Notes under the pieces: model-generated
Told to the model about the DNA's origin: nothing
Seen by the model: only the letters and a program-made list of their open reading frames with translations
Databases searched by the model: none
In this document: positions 41,201-50,412 of the stretch, one piece after another
Numbering within the stretch: the stretch's first letter is position 1
Layout of the letters: each line of letters opens with the position of its first letter
Made by a program: the position numbers and the translations under genes
Source: Collinsella sp. An7
Lineage (GTDB): Bacteria; Actinomycetota; Coriobacteriia; Coriobacteriales; Coriobacteriaceae
Assembly (NCBI RefSeq): GCF_002159335.1
Contig: NZ_NFHP01000002.1
Location: forward strand, 124,001 to 188,000
Direction: 5' to 3'
Length of the DNA stretch: 64,000 nt

Positions 41201-42064
41201 AGCTTGTCGCTGGCGAGCGGTCAGGCGTGCACCCGTAGCCGTATCGCGCGTCATGGTGCGCATGAACGACAAAAACTGCCGCTGCGCCTGTTCAAGCGCC
41301 TGGGTAAGCTGCGCACGGCGGGCGGCGGCGTCACCGTAGGCCCGCGCTGCCTCATCGTTATCCGGCGCCTCAAGCTGACGCGCCTTGGCTGCCTGATACT
41401 GCGGCTCAAACGCATCGAGCGCGGCGCGCGCGTCTGCAATGGCACGCCAGCCACGGTATGCGGGGACATCGGCGAGATTCACGAGCGCTCGTCCATCCAG
41501 ATACATCGTGTCGTCGCGCACAGAAAGGCCCCCGGCAGTGCCGCCCGTTGCGAACGAGCCCGCTACCTTCCCCATCATCTCATCTGGCGCGCTATCGAGT
41601 TCCGCATCGCGCGCAATCTGCAACAGCACGCCCAGCTTCACGGTGTCAAGCGTTTCGTATGTGTTATAGAAGTGGTGGAGCTCCGTATCCAGCTGATTGC
41701 GAAAACGCTCTAGCTCGCACGAGATGGAGCCTCCCTGCGGCACCACTTTGAACCACGTTACGATTTGCGGCGCGCCGTTGGCACGAAACGCCTCAAGCGC
41801 TTGCCGAAAGCGCTCCTCCATAGCGTCGTCGCTCGTCATAAAATACAAAAACAAGGCAAGCGAGCTGCCGCGCACCGCGGCATCGTAGTCTTTCAGCGGG
41901 TCGTTACGGCCGTCCCACTGCCAGCTCACCAGCCGAAAGAACACGCCGCGGTCCAGCATAATGCGGTTCAGCTCTGCTACGAAGTCACACAGAATGCGCT
42001 GATCGGGCTCAAGCTCATGCGATGAACCAAGGAACACCGAAATCGTCGTCTTAACGTCCGCCAT
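38231..42064 (-). CDS. DUF4062-like domain plus TPR array, 1277 aa, conflict-system-like
   Basis: ATG 42064 with AAGGAGG 5 bases before it is preferred to the earlier ATG. Residues 1-150 (TISVFLGSSHELEPDQRILC, FRLVSWQWDG, LKDYDAAVRGSSLALFLYF, TWFKVV) form the DUF4062-like domain. A charged helical section follows. From about residue 420 on, some 15 TPR-like helical pairs occur (ALGTLLSDECAWDDALAVSE; NNLGSLYWKMGRLADGERLL; RCLGNTGALYNRAGQTARAE). Such effector-sensor layouts are typical of bacterial immune proteins. Two long C-terminal blocks are internal duplicates. It is divergent from the RyR protein and co-directional with the short DUF4062 gene. Confidence 0.75.
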   Translation of the reverse strand: MADVKTTISVFLGSSHELEPDQRILCDFVAELNRIMLDRGVFFRLVSWQWDGRNDPLKDYDAAVRGSSLALFLYFMTSDDAMEERFRQALEAFRANGAPQIVTWFKVVPQGGSISCELERFRNQLDTELHHFYNTYETLDTVKLGVLLQIARDAELDSAPDEMMGKVAGSFATGGTAGGLSVRDDTMYLDGRALVNLADVPAYRGWRAIADARAALDAFEPQYQAAKARQLEAPDNDEAARAYGDAAARRAQLTQALEQAQRQFLSFMRTMTRDTATGARLTARQRQAYRLVEAGKIDEAIALLDEAEIRADRARAEQDLAVVDAERDRVLERLRATVAEQLQLADLLAAHIEDTATVERIETALAEAAACEAAHELGFTAQAEFGSFLFWHNRYNEARPYLEAAERVCDEWEHAGVTFSDEQFTARINTLKALGTLLSDECAWDDALAVSEHAVEVARRAGAPWRALLAWCLRTKAVVLSDMHRFEDALATLDEAEAVVSPLPHPERLEASVQLSRGVVLRQSWRPREALCAHKRAVDLIRVMLAARDSDDNRFNLAIALGNAGTACTSLNQHDAAQSYFREAAELLRDLAARDPGRYDVDFARSLAELGDNASTFRRYEESEAWYLQALAIRRRLFEQNPAAFGEDYAITLNNLGSLYWKMGRLADGERLLRECVTLRRPWARENLAVFGEMFSSSLAQLSNVYRELGQNALAEQYIREGVSVMRALARLQPGMHDHRLVYRLLDLALLLGQTDANEALPVYEEARAVAQAAQDAGKAGAAGDAADVLHNEALCLDKVGQHERAIAMLEDARARYRALHEAQPDVVYREDYARCLGNTGALYNRAGQTARAETAYSEAMGILWELAADGNPYYRDWLVRTLRSWADLARHEERWADAAARYDEAAVLYERTAGWGYTDVEDATSIHSGDADAPSRADAATEGVASTGAGGTDDAQRDLDALSRAARMRWWQAWVLDKQGRFDEGLSAYERAVEQYRTLYEMQPDEAYRKNIAECLDNIGLLCDRAGKTARAEAAYGEAVTVFRKLAANDESGYQDRLARTLRRWADVARRGEHWADAAGRYGEAAELYERAAGWGSDAATADVGDEEGELHDHDALSQAARMRWWQAWVLDKQGRLDEALSTYKRAVELYRVLGDKKSLASCYYNASFAFRDPSCDEALTLLENALVLRLELYRDGKMKGEELRKVIERLQRQALRHGATDPAGAIASMNIATMSAKLVALRAPDAFADLELSAQADLDDLRQRAGAATSDTTEA
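38640..39560 (-). repeat. Tandem duplication inside the TPR gene
   Basis: Matching points 38651/39119 (offset 468) and 38814/39354 (offset 540) show two copies of a TPR block; the offset change reflects a Ser/Asp-rich insert in the copy nearer the protein's middle. ARMRWWQAWVLDKQGR appears in both. Confidence 0.7.
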
Positions 42065-42207
42065 AGGAGCCTCCTTGCGCCCGGGCACGCGCTGCGCGCT
42101 TTTCCTGATGGTAGTCCAACGACTAAGATGGGGGTATGACGATTCGGCCCGGTGGGCAATGGAAACGTTTGCCACCGGCGCCGCGCACCCCGTCTGAGGG
42201 AGGCATC
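42065..42207. promoter_or_regulatory. Divergent control region of the DUF4062 and RyR genes
   Basis: About 140 bases between divergent starts. TAAGAT at 42125-42130 is a possible rightward -10 box; no convincing -35 or operator is visible. A plus-strand ATG at 42136 is in frame with the next gene but has a poorer site. Confidence 0.35.
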
Positions 42208-44520
42208 ATGGGCATCTGGTACGTGGCCGAAACCGCGCTCGGCGTGCTGGCAGCGCTCGCCGTGGTGGGCATGGTTATCTTTGTCCTGCACGATCGGCTC
42301 GACCAAGGCCGCCGACCGCGCGTTGCCGTGGCGACGTTTGCGGCCGTCGCCCTCCTGAGCTTTTGCCAGAGCATGCTCCTCGAGGTCGATACCACGGCGG
42401 GTGCCTTCCCCAACCTCACCGCTGCCGCCGCGACCGCTGCCCTGAGCTCGCTCGGTACCGCGGGGGCCGCCTTCCTGGGCGGCAACGGCTTCTCGCTCCT
42501 GCCCGAAGCGGCGGGTTCGGGCGGCCTTGCCTGGATCGCGGCCAATCCCCTCGCCTTTGGCCTCCACGCCCTCTTTGAACTCGCCAACCTGCTCGCCCTC
42601 GCCCTCACGGCGGAATTTGTCCTCTCGCTCTTTACGGGCTTCTCCACCCACTTGAGCCTGCGCCAAGGGCACTTTGGCGATGTGCTGATCGTACGCACCA
42701 CCGACGCCATGCGCCCTCTTGCCGACCGGTTTATCGAGGAGGCGTGTGCCGAGGGCCCGCGCGCGCCGGCGGTGATTCTTGCCGAACAGGGTGCCGAGGG
42801 CGCGGGCTGCCGCATCATGGCGGCCGGGCATGCCGAGGAGCTGCCGGCGCATCTTGCGCAGCGCGAGCTTGCGTGCATCACGCGGCAGCTCCACCGCAAT
42901 GCCCGAGATGCAGAAGCGGAGCGTATGCCGGCAAGCGCTCCGAGCGCCGCACCGGCACCAGACGCGTCCTCGGCCGGCGGGGCGGACGTCCTCGCACATC
43001 GAGGCGGGCGCGCACGAACCCCGCGCCGCAGCGTCTATCTCATTGTCTTCCGCAACGGGCGCATCTCCGTCGCGGTCTTTCACCCCGACCGTGCCGCCTC
43101 TTGGAGCTCCCGCGACTGGGAGCGTGCCCTCGACGGCCCCGCCACCGCGCATGCCGCAGCCGATCTCCCCGAGACCTCCCGCACAGCGCCGCGCCCTTCC
43201 GAGCTCTCGCTCACCGCGCCTTCCGATCTCTACTCCTATAGCATCGAGGAGATCAAAGTCCGCCAGCTCGTCCGGCAGCTTCTCCCCGCAAGCGGCCCTG
43301 GCATCGGGCTCGGCCTGCGCCCACTCCACGCCATGGTCCTCGGTGACGACGTCGAACGCGTGGTGCTCGCCATCGTCTACCTCATCCGGAACGGCCAGGC
43401 GCTCGACGCGACCGGCCCCGAGCCGCAGCCGTGCATACCGCGCATCGCCGTGGCAAGCGCCCAAGCCGCGCGCATCGAGCACCGCCTGCGCTCGGCCTAC
43501 CCCGCGCTCTTTTATGACTCGCACGAGCTCCCCGACGGCACGCCCCTCCCCACCCCGCCGGCACGCTTTGCCTTCTACACCAGCAAGCTCGACATGATGG
43601 AACACGAGCCGCTCAACGCCGCTGATGTGACGTTCGTGATCAACACGCGGCCCGACACCGGGCGCGCGCCCTCGCAGCGCGAGGTGTGGCACCGAATCCT
43701 CGAGCGACGCGCACCGGGCATTGTGCCCATCTACGTGCAGTACGACGACGCCGAGGCGCCGGACTGGGTGCGCGAGAACTCCTTTGGCGGGCGCGAAGAG
43801 GCCCACGCTGACGACCTCAAACGCGTGCTCCTCTATGGCGGCACCGCCGACAGTCTGCAAAGCGCACTCGTGCTCCACCGCGCCATCGACCGGCGCGCGA
43901 TGATGGTAAACCTGCGCTACGCCGACCGCTCATGCCACCCCAGTCTCTTTAACGATGCCGCCAACGAGCCGTTTCTTGCCCGGGCGCTCGCGGCGTGGGA
44001 GAGCTGCTCACTCAGCCTCTACGACCATGAGTCGAGCCGCGCCACGGCCGACTTTATCGTGGCCGAACGCCTCTTTTGGGAGCAGTGTGCCACCGCGATG
44101 CAAGGACAAGAGGAGTCGAAAGTCGAGGCCCGCGGGCACCTGCGCGACCTTGTGGGACAGCTTGAGCACCTGCGCTGGAACGCCTACATGGCAACGTCGG
44201 GCTACGTTACGCGCCCATGGGGAACGCTCGGTGAGGACATTGCCGCGCGGCTGCGCGAGCTTGCCGAACGAGGAGAAAACTTGGACAACCCGCAGGTCGT
44301 AAAGGCCGCGGTAAAGGGCGAGCTGCGCGACAGCCGGCTCAAGCGCCATACCGCGCTCGTCGACTGGGCGGACCTGCCCCGGGCCGACCGCGCAATCGCG
44401 GCGCTCTCCGACTATCCGGGCATCCGCGAGACTGTCGAGCAGGCAGGATGTCTCAGCTGGCTGCGCAACTGGGACTATCGCGAGAGCGACCGCGGTATCG
44501 CGGAGCAGCTGGAGGAGTAG
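42208..44520 (+). CDS. Membrane protein with TrkA-N-like and C-terminal RyR-like domains
   Basis: 770 residues from ATG 42208 (GAGGGAGG 5 bases before it). Three hydrophobic segments near residues 3-27, 38-57 and 112-137 form the membrane part. Two Rossmann-like segments follow (HFGDVLIVRTTDAMRPLADR; LHAMVLGDDVERVVLAIVYL). The last about 120 residues (LVGQLEHLRWNAYMATSGYV, then LKRHTALVDWADLP) fit the RyR domain, known in bacteria in nucleotide-signalling conflict systems and fused to potassium-channel-like units. It may be a ligand-gated membrane effector. The partner genes are the divergent DUF4062 proteins. Confidence 0.72.
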   Translation: MGIWYVAETALGVLAALAVVGMVIFVLHDRLDQGRRPRVAVATFAAVALLSFCQSMLLEVDTTAGAFPNLTAAAATAALSSLGTAGAAFLGGNGFSLLPEAAGSGGLAWIAANPLAFGLHALFELANLLALALTAEFVLSLFTGFSTHLSLRQGHFGDVLIVRTTDAMRPLADRFIEEACAEGPRAPAVILAEQGAEGAGCRIMAAGHAEELPAHLAQRELACITRQLHRNARDAEAERMPASAPSAAPAPDASSAGGADVLAHRGGRARTPRRSVYLIVFRNGRISVAVFHPDRAASWSSRDWERALDGPATAHAAADLPETSRTAPRPSELSLTAPSDLYSYSIEEIKVRQLVRQLLPASGPGIGLGLRPLHAMVLGDDVERVVLAIVYLIRNGQALDATGPEPQPCIPRIAVASAQAARIEHRLRSAYPALFYDSHELPDGTPLPTPPARFAFYTSKLDMMEHEPLNAADVTFVINTRPDTGRAPSQREVWHRILERRAPGIVPIYVQYDDAEAPDWVRENSFGGREEAHADDLKRVLLYGGTADSLQSALVLHRAIDRRAMMVNLRYADRSCHPSLFNDAANEPFLARALAAWESCSLSLYDHESSRATADFIVAERLFWEQCATAMQGQEESKVEARGHLRDLVGQLEHLRWNAYMATSGYVTRPWGTLGEDIAARLRELAERGENLDNPQVVKAAVKGELRDSRLKRHTALVDWADLPRADRAIAALSDYPGIRETVEQAGCLSWLRNWDYRESDRGIAEQLEE

Positions 44521-44782
44521 GGTCGCAGTCGATAGCTGCCCCCGTGTGGGTGCGCCCCTGCGGCAACGCCCCGCTGGGTGCCGACCGAGTCTCGTCGGGT
44601 CCTCGATACTCCCATCGCGAGGCAGCCGCTGCCCCGTGCCAGGTTTTCGGCACTTCCGCCTCAAGACCGCCACGGTTCTGCCACGGCGCCGGGTCGAGCC
44701 TTAGACGCTTTCGCCACAAGACCACCGCGGCTCCGCCACAGCCCCACGCCGGGTCGTATCGTACGCTCTCCGCGCCCCGCCG
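44521..44782. other. Gene-free spacer with a degenerate direct repeat
   Basis: 262 bases between convergent genes. AAGACCGCCACGGTTCTGCC (44663) recurs in altered form at 44716, both ending in GCCGGGTCG. No terminator with a clear T tract is seen. Confidence 0.4.
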
Positions 44783-46048
44783 CTAGTCCGCGAGCTTCTC
44801 CACCTGGTCGAGCACCTTGCTGATCTTCTGCTTTGCCTCGGCCTTCATCTTCTCGGCGTCCTTTTTGGCCTGGGCCGCCTCGAGCGCCTTGCGCTCGGCC
44901 TCGGGGTCGGGCACCACAAGCTCCGTACCCTCGTGGGTAGCCATCGTGAGCGCATGCTCGGGGCAGACCTCCGCGCAGAGCCCGCAGCCCACGCAATAGG
45001 TGGGCTCGAGCGCAAAGCGGCCCGCGCCCACAAGATCGCACGCATGGAGCGGGCAGACGCGCACGCACTCGCCGCACATGGTGCATTTGGAGAAATCGCA
45101 CTCGGGTAGCGTAATCTGGATGTTCTCGGCGAGCTTGGGGTGCGCCTGTAGCGTAGAGAGCAGCAGCTGGCGCGATTGCGTAAGGACGCGACGGCGCTTC
45201 TGGGTGGTCGTTCCCGTGGCCTGGGCCAGCGTGCGTTCGAGCGCAGAAAGCTTCTTGTTATGCTCCTTGAGGCGCTGCGTCACCGTGGCGACCGCCGCCG
45301 CGGCCGGGTTGAGCTTGGACACGGTGAGGCCCGTGGTGCGCTTGATGTTGTCGAGGAACTCCTTGCGCTCGTACTCGCGGCGCTTTTGGCACACGAGCGC
45401 GCGCGGCTCAACCTCGAGTCCCATGCCCGTGCCCGACCACTCCTCCGCGGTGGCGATGGCGTCGCCGAGGATCTCCTCGCCGCCGGCGTTGCGGCACTTG
45501 TCGCAGATGCCGAGCGGCAGGTAAACGCTCACCTGCGGGAAATCGGTCATGATGGCAAACCAGGCCTCGGGCGTAACGTCGCCCACGCAGGCGATGACCA
45601 CTTCGTTCTCGCGCGGCACACGGCGCAGGGCCCGCGTGCAGGTAACGTAGGCCGTGGTATGGGCCGTCGCCGCCTTGGCAACGGCATCGTAGATCTTCTT
45701 GGGCTGGACCCTGGGCGAAAGAATCGCCTCAGTGGGGCACACGGGCACGCAGAGCCCACACTTGCGGCACGCGTCGGAGATGTCGACCTCGCCGTCATCG
45801 ACCTCGATGGCGTTTACGGGACAGACCTCCTCGCAGCGGCGGCACGTGCTCTTCTCGGACTTGCAGACAAGGCACGGAATCGCGTTGAACCGCGGGCGCT
45901 CCTTGTAGTCGGCCGGGTTCCACTCGGGGGTCTGGGCCTCGGGCTTACCGAGCAGCGCGTCGGTGACACCGCCGAGCGGGTCCTTGAGAACGTCGAGGCT
46001 CTTGCTGATATCGATGATGTCGTCAAAGAGGTCGTGCTGCTGCGCCAT
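44783..46048 (-). CDS. Polyferredoxin with four [4Fe-4S] motifs and a central coiled coil
   Basis: ATG 46048 (GGGAGGG upstream); 421 residues. Four cluster motifs: CLVCKSEKSTCRRCEEVCP (an expanded first spacing), CRKCGLCVPVCP, CTMCGECVRVCP and CVGCGLCAEVCP. Between pairs, residues 240-310 form helices; an extra GICDKCRNAGG could take part in another centre. This looks like a soluble electron carrier or a subunit of an oxidoreductase complex. No flavin or molybdopterin motif is seen, and no partner genes adjoin. The C-terminus is a Lys/Glu/Ala-rich helix. Confidence 0.75.
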   Translation of the reverse strand: MAQQHDLFDDIIDISKSLDVLKDPLGGVTDALLGKPEAQTPEWNPADYKERPRFNAIPCLVCKSEKSTCRRCEEVCPVNAIEVDDGEVDISDACRKCGLCVPVCPTEAILSPRVQPKKIYDAVAKAATAHTTAYVTCTRALRRVPRENEVVIACVGDVTPEAWFAIMTDFPQVSVYLPLGICDKCRNAGGEEILGDAIATAEEWSGTGMGLEVEPRALVCQKRREYERKEFLDNIKRTTGLTVSKLNPAAAAVATVTQRLKEHNKKLSALERTLAQATGTTTQKRRRVLTQSRQLLLSTLQAHPKLAENIQITLPECDFSKCTMCGECVRVCPLHACDLVGAGRFALEPTYCVGCGLCAEVCPEHALTMATHEGTELVVPDPEAERKALEAAQAKKDAEKMKAEAKQKISKVLDQVEKLAD

Positions 46049-46295
46049 ATCGAGTGCCCTCCCTGCATTTGGCTGCGATGCCCTGGCAACCTGCATATTC
46101 TACCGCGCACCGTTTGCCCGCCACCACGACAGCCCGAATCGTCACAGAGGCGCGTGGCGGCATCGCACGTGCAGCGACCTTTGCCCGCGGCGGCCGTCTC
46201 CGCCGTATCCAATTGCTTCTACTAGAAAGTATTAGTCACGCCCGGGACGAGCATCAGAGCCTTCCGGTCCCGCGACCTGCACGGTTCGTAACGCA
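46049..46295. other. Intergenic region upstream of the polyferredoxin gene
   Basis: About 245 bases before the hairpin element. It should hold the leftward promoter of the polyferredoxin gene; no box pair is convincing. No gene is seen. Confidence 0.35.
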
Positions 46296-46415
46296 GGGAG
46301 GCCCCGAACACTGAGGCCCCGGAGGGATTCCCTGGCGAACATTCTGCAGACGCGATCTTTGCGTCGAGGACGTTCGCCAGGGAACCCTCCGGGGCCTCAG
46401 TGTTCGGGGCCTCCC
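46296..46415 (-). ncRNA. Long 3'-UTR hairpin after groEL (element family copy 1)
   Basis: Arms 46296-46326 and 46385-46415 pair perfectly over 31 bp. An inner 11-bp stem (46330-46340 with 46372-46382) and a terminal 5-bp stem GACGC/GCGTC (46349-46353 with 46361-46365) continue it. The core CGAACATTC-TGCAG ... CGAGGACGTTCG recurs at 58197-58299 after metQ. It follows the groEL stop in the direction of transcription and may terminate, stabilise or regulate. Confidence 0.75.
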
Positions 46416-46441
46416 GGACAGGGAGTTACCGCCGTACTCGC

Positions 46442-48106
<1,665 letters not shown>

Positions 48107-48133
48107 TTACCTGGGGTGAGTGGGCGCTTGGCG

Positions 48134-48421
48134 CTACTCGACGATCGCGTAGATGTCGTCGGCGCGCATGAGCAGGTAGTCCTCGCCGTCGACCTTGACC
48201 TCATTGCCACCGAACTTGCCGTAGATGACGACGTCGCCCTCGTGGACGTCGATGGGCATACGCTCGCCCTTGTCGTTCATCTTGCCGGCGCCCACGGCGA
48301 CGACGGTGCCGCGCTGCGGCTTCTCCTGCGCGTTGCTCGCGATGTAGAGACCAGAGGCGGTCTTCTGCTCCGCGGCATCGGGCTTAACGAGAACGCGATC
48401 TCCAAGCGGCTTGAGACTCAT
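48134..48421 (-). CDS. groS: Co-chaperonin GroES
   Basis: 95 residues; ATG 48421 follows AAAGGAGG. MSLKPLGDRVLVKPDAAEQK, the mobile loop TASGLYIASNAQEKPQRGTV, and VIYGKFGGNEVKVDGEDYLL are diagnostic. It caps GroEL. A promoter lies about 70 bases upstream; no CIRCE element is seen. Confidence 0.97.
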   Translation of the reverse strand: MSLKPLGDRVLVKPDAAEQKTASGLYIASNAQEKPQRGTVVAVGAGKMNDKGERMPIDVHEGDVVIYGKFGGNEVKVDGEDYLLMRADDIYAIVE

Positions 48422-48488
48422 GTGGGATTCCTCCTTTGCTGGTGCTCCGGCAGGCTGCCGTGCATCCATGCCTTTACGTACGCAGAGA

Positions 48489-48517
48489 ATAGTACCCACG
48501 ATTGGAGACTTATACAA
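48489..48517 (-). promoter_or_regulatory. groESL promoter
   Basis: On the minus strand TTGTAT (48517-48512), a 17-base spacer, then TACTAT (48494-48489): a good housekeeping-type pair 68 bases before the groES start. Confidence 0.7.
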
Positions 48518-48528
48518 CACGAAGGCAA

Positions 48529-48557
48529 AAAATCTTATGAATTGGCACTTAGATTTT
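48529..48557. promoter_or_regulatory. Inverted repeat upstream of the groESL promoter
   Basis: AAAATCT (48529-48535) and AGATTTT (48551-48557) are inverted with a 15-base gap holding TTGGCACTT. It is AT-rich against the surroundings and lies just upstream of the -35 box. It could be a regulator site; it does not fit CIRCE or HAIR consensus. Between it and 48629 no other signal is seen. Confidence 0.4.
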
Positions 48558-48629
48558 CTGTTACGTAGCGCCGCAGGTAGGGCAGCCACGTGAGATTGGG
48601 GGCAGGTTCTTTTGTCACGCGCGGGCGAC

Positions 48630-49466
48630 TCAGCACTGCTTGAGCAACAGCTCGCGCTCGGCAGCTTGGCGCGGGGCGAGCGGCTCCAGGGAGGACGCCG
48701 TGAGCTCGCGGCGGGCGGCCTCGGTGTTGCCCTGGGCAAGCTCCCAGGCTGCCAGGCGCAGCTGGAACCCCGCACGGTTGAGGTGCTTCTCGGTGAGCAC
48801 CAGCTGCTCACGGATGAACCGCACGTCGCTCTCGCTCCATTCGCTCACCGGGCGGAACCGCACCTCCATGCTCTGCAGCAGATTGACAAGCTGACGCTCG
48901 GCCTTAGACCCCGCGCGGTAGCGTTCATGCATCTGCGAGAGCCGCGCCACGGCGGCATCGCGATCGGCGATTTTGCCCAGGTCGTTGCAGATCATCGCCC
49001 TCAGGTTGTACGCACGGACCCATTGGAAGTTGCGCTCACCGCGGAACGAGACGCGGTCGAGCCGCGTGAGCGCGTCGCGGTCGCGCCCGTCGTAGTAGTC
49101 GCAAAAGGCCAGCTCGAGCTCGATAAGGTTCGCGCCCGACCGGCGGTTGCGCACCTTGAGGGCCCGCGCCTCCATAACGGCGCGGTACTTGGCCACATCG
49201 GCATCTTGCCAGAGGATATCCTGCAGAGGCAGAAAGCTGCGTGCAAGCCGGATGCAGAACACCACAAAGTCGAGCGCTAGAAGCACCAGACCAACAACAT
49301 AGAGTGGCTCGAGGTCGCAGTGCACCGCGTAGATCGACACGGCGCCGCACGCGAGCGCCAGGATGATATGCGTCACGCGCATGGTGAGTATGCTGCGGTT
49401 ATAGGAACGCACGACCTCCTCGGCCGTCATGCCTACGTACGGTGAGTGCACGCCCGTCTCGGCCAT
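48630..49466 (-). CDS. Membrane protein with two TM helices and a helical cytoplasmic tail
   Basis: ATG 49466 (GAGGGGAG upstream) gives 278 residues; the longer frame start lies in repeat DNA. Two spans (VTHIILALACGAVSIYAV and LYVVGLVLLALDFVVFCI) are followed by a helical region of TPR-like pairs (ARALKVRNRRSGANLIELEL; AYNLRAMICNDLGKIADRDA; LAAWELAQGNTEAARRELTA). A scaffold or sensory role is possible. Unknown function. Confidence 0.7.
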   Translation of the reverse strand: MAETGVHSPYVGMTAEEVVRSYNRSILTMRVTHIILALACGAVSIYAVHCDLEPLYVVGLVLLALDFVVFCIRLARSFLPLQDILWQDADVAKYRAVMEARALKVRNRRSGANLIELELAFCDYYDGRDRDALTRLDRVSFRGERNFQWVRAYNLRAMICNDLGKIADRDAAVARLSQMHERYRAGSKAERQLVNLLQSMEVRFRPVSEWSESDVRFIREQLVLTEKHLNRAGFQLRLAAWELAQGNTEAARRELTASSLEPLAPRQAAERELLLKQC

Positions 49467-49639
49467 GGCATCTCCCCTCGCTCGATCGGGTTTGCACACC
49501 ATTATGGCCCGCAATGCAGAACTCAGGTTGATTCTGTTGCCCAAATTTGAGATTCGGCGAGCAGGGCGCCCATGCAGCCTCGGGCGACCCGCATTTTCAC
49601 CTGCCCCCGCGCTGGCGAGGCAGAGACGTCGGCGGGGGA

Positions 49640-50070
49640 TTGACGAGCCGCAACGTAACTTCGCCGCGCCCCGGAATTCCACCGCGCTTCGTCAATCTAC
49701 CGGACCGAGAGGCGCCCCCCGTTTGACGAACCGTTGAGGAACTTCTGGGCGGTGCCGAGTTCCACCGCAAATCGTCAAAGGAGCGGCTGATATCCTGCCC
49801 CAGATTGACGAACCGTAGCGCAACTATGCAACAACCCGAAATTCCACCACGTTTTGTCAATCGCGCGACCCAACACGCGTCCCGGTTTGACGAACCGTTG
49901 CGAAACATCGCGGCAGTTCTGAGTACCGCAGCAGATTGTCAAACGAGCTGCCGATGCCCCGCCCCAGATTGACGAAATGCAGAGGAACCAAAAGCGCCGC
50001 ACACCCGTCGACCGGTTACGCGGCGCTTCGTCAATCTGGCCGGCAGCGGACCCCCGACCAACGGTTGACG
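49640..50070. repeat. Regular array of alternating TTGACRA half-sites (82-83-bp period)
   Basis: TTGACGA starts at 49640, 49723, 49805, 49887, 49969 and (TTGACG) 50065. The inverse motif T(C/T)GTCAA starts at 49689, 49772, 49854, 49936 and 50028. Within a unit the two are 49 bases apart (59 in the last), and the next unit follows 33-34 bases later. Half-sites share TTGACRAA-CG-NG-GGAAC over about 20 bases. It is noncoding and lies upstream of the 48630 membrane protein gene. Confidence 0.85.
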
Positions 50071-50116
50071 GGGCAAGATGCGGTACCCTCCCCGGCGTCC
50101 CCATCCGGGACCCTCA

Positions 50117-50345
50117 GGTGCCGCGGATCGGGCCGAACGAGGAGGGAGCGCGCCTCGGGGTGATGGCCGGCGTCCCGAGGCGCAGCACCCGTCCCCCGTC
50201 CGGGTTTCCCGGGTGCCGCAGGTCGCCCCGAAAGAGGAGCGCCGCGTGCTTAGGCAGGCAAGCGACGGCTTGAGGGGCGAGACGCGGCGCTCCGCGTCGC
50301 CGGAGAGGCTGGGGGCCTCAGGTGCCGCAGATCGCCGCAAACGAG
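50117..50345. repeat. Second repeat family: three GGTGCCGC...GAGGAG copies
   Basis: GGTGCCGC followed by G/AGATCG-like and AAMGAGGAG segments occurs at 50117, 50212 and 50321 (spacings 95 and 109). The zone between this and the glnN stop contains nothing else I can name. Confidence 0.6.
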
Positions 50346-50412
50346 GAGGGCATAGGCCTTCGTGCCATGCCCGACGAGTGAACGGCGAGGTGCGGTGTCT
50401 GAGGTTCCCAGG

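Noticed and set aside
48422-48600. CIRCE operator before groES
   Set aside because: TTGGCACTT resembles one half but no GAGTGCTAA partner is present at 9 bases.
49640-50070. Possible CRISPR array because of even spacing
   Set aside because: The repeats alternate in orientation, differ in sequence and have no identical direct repeat with unique spacers; no cas genes are near.
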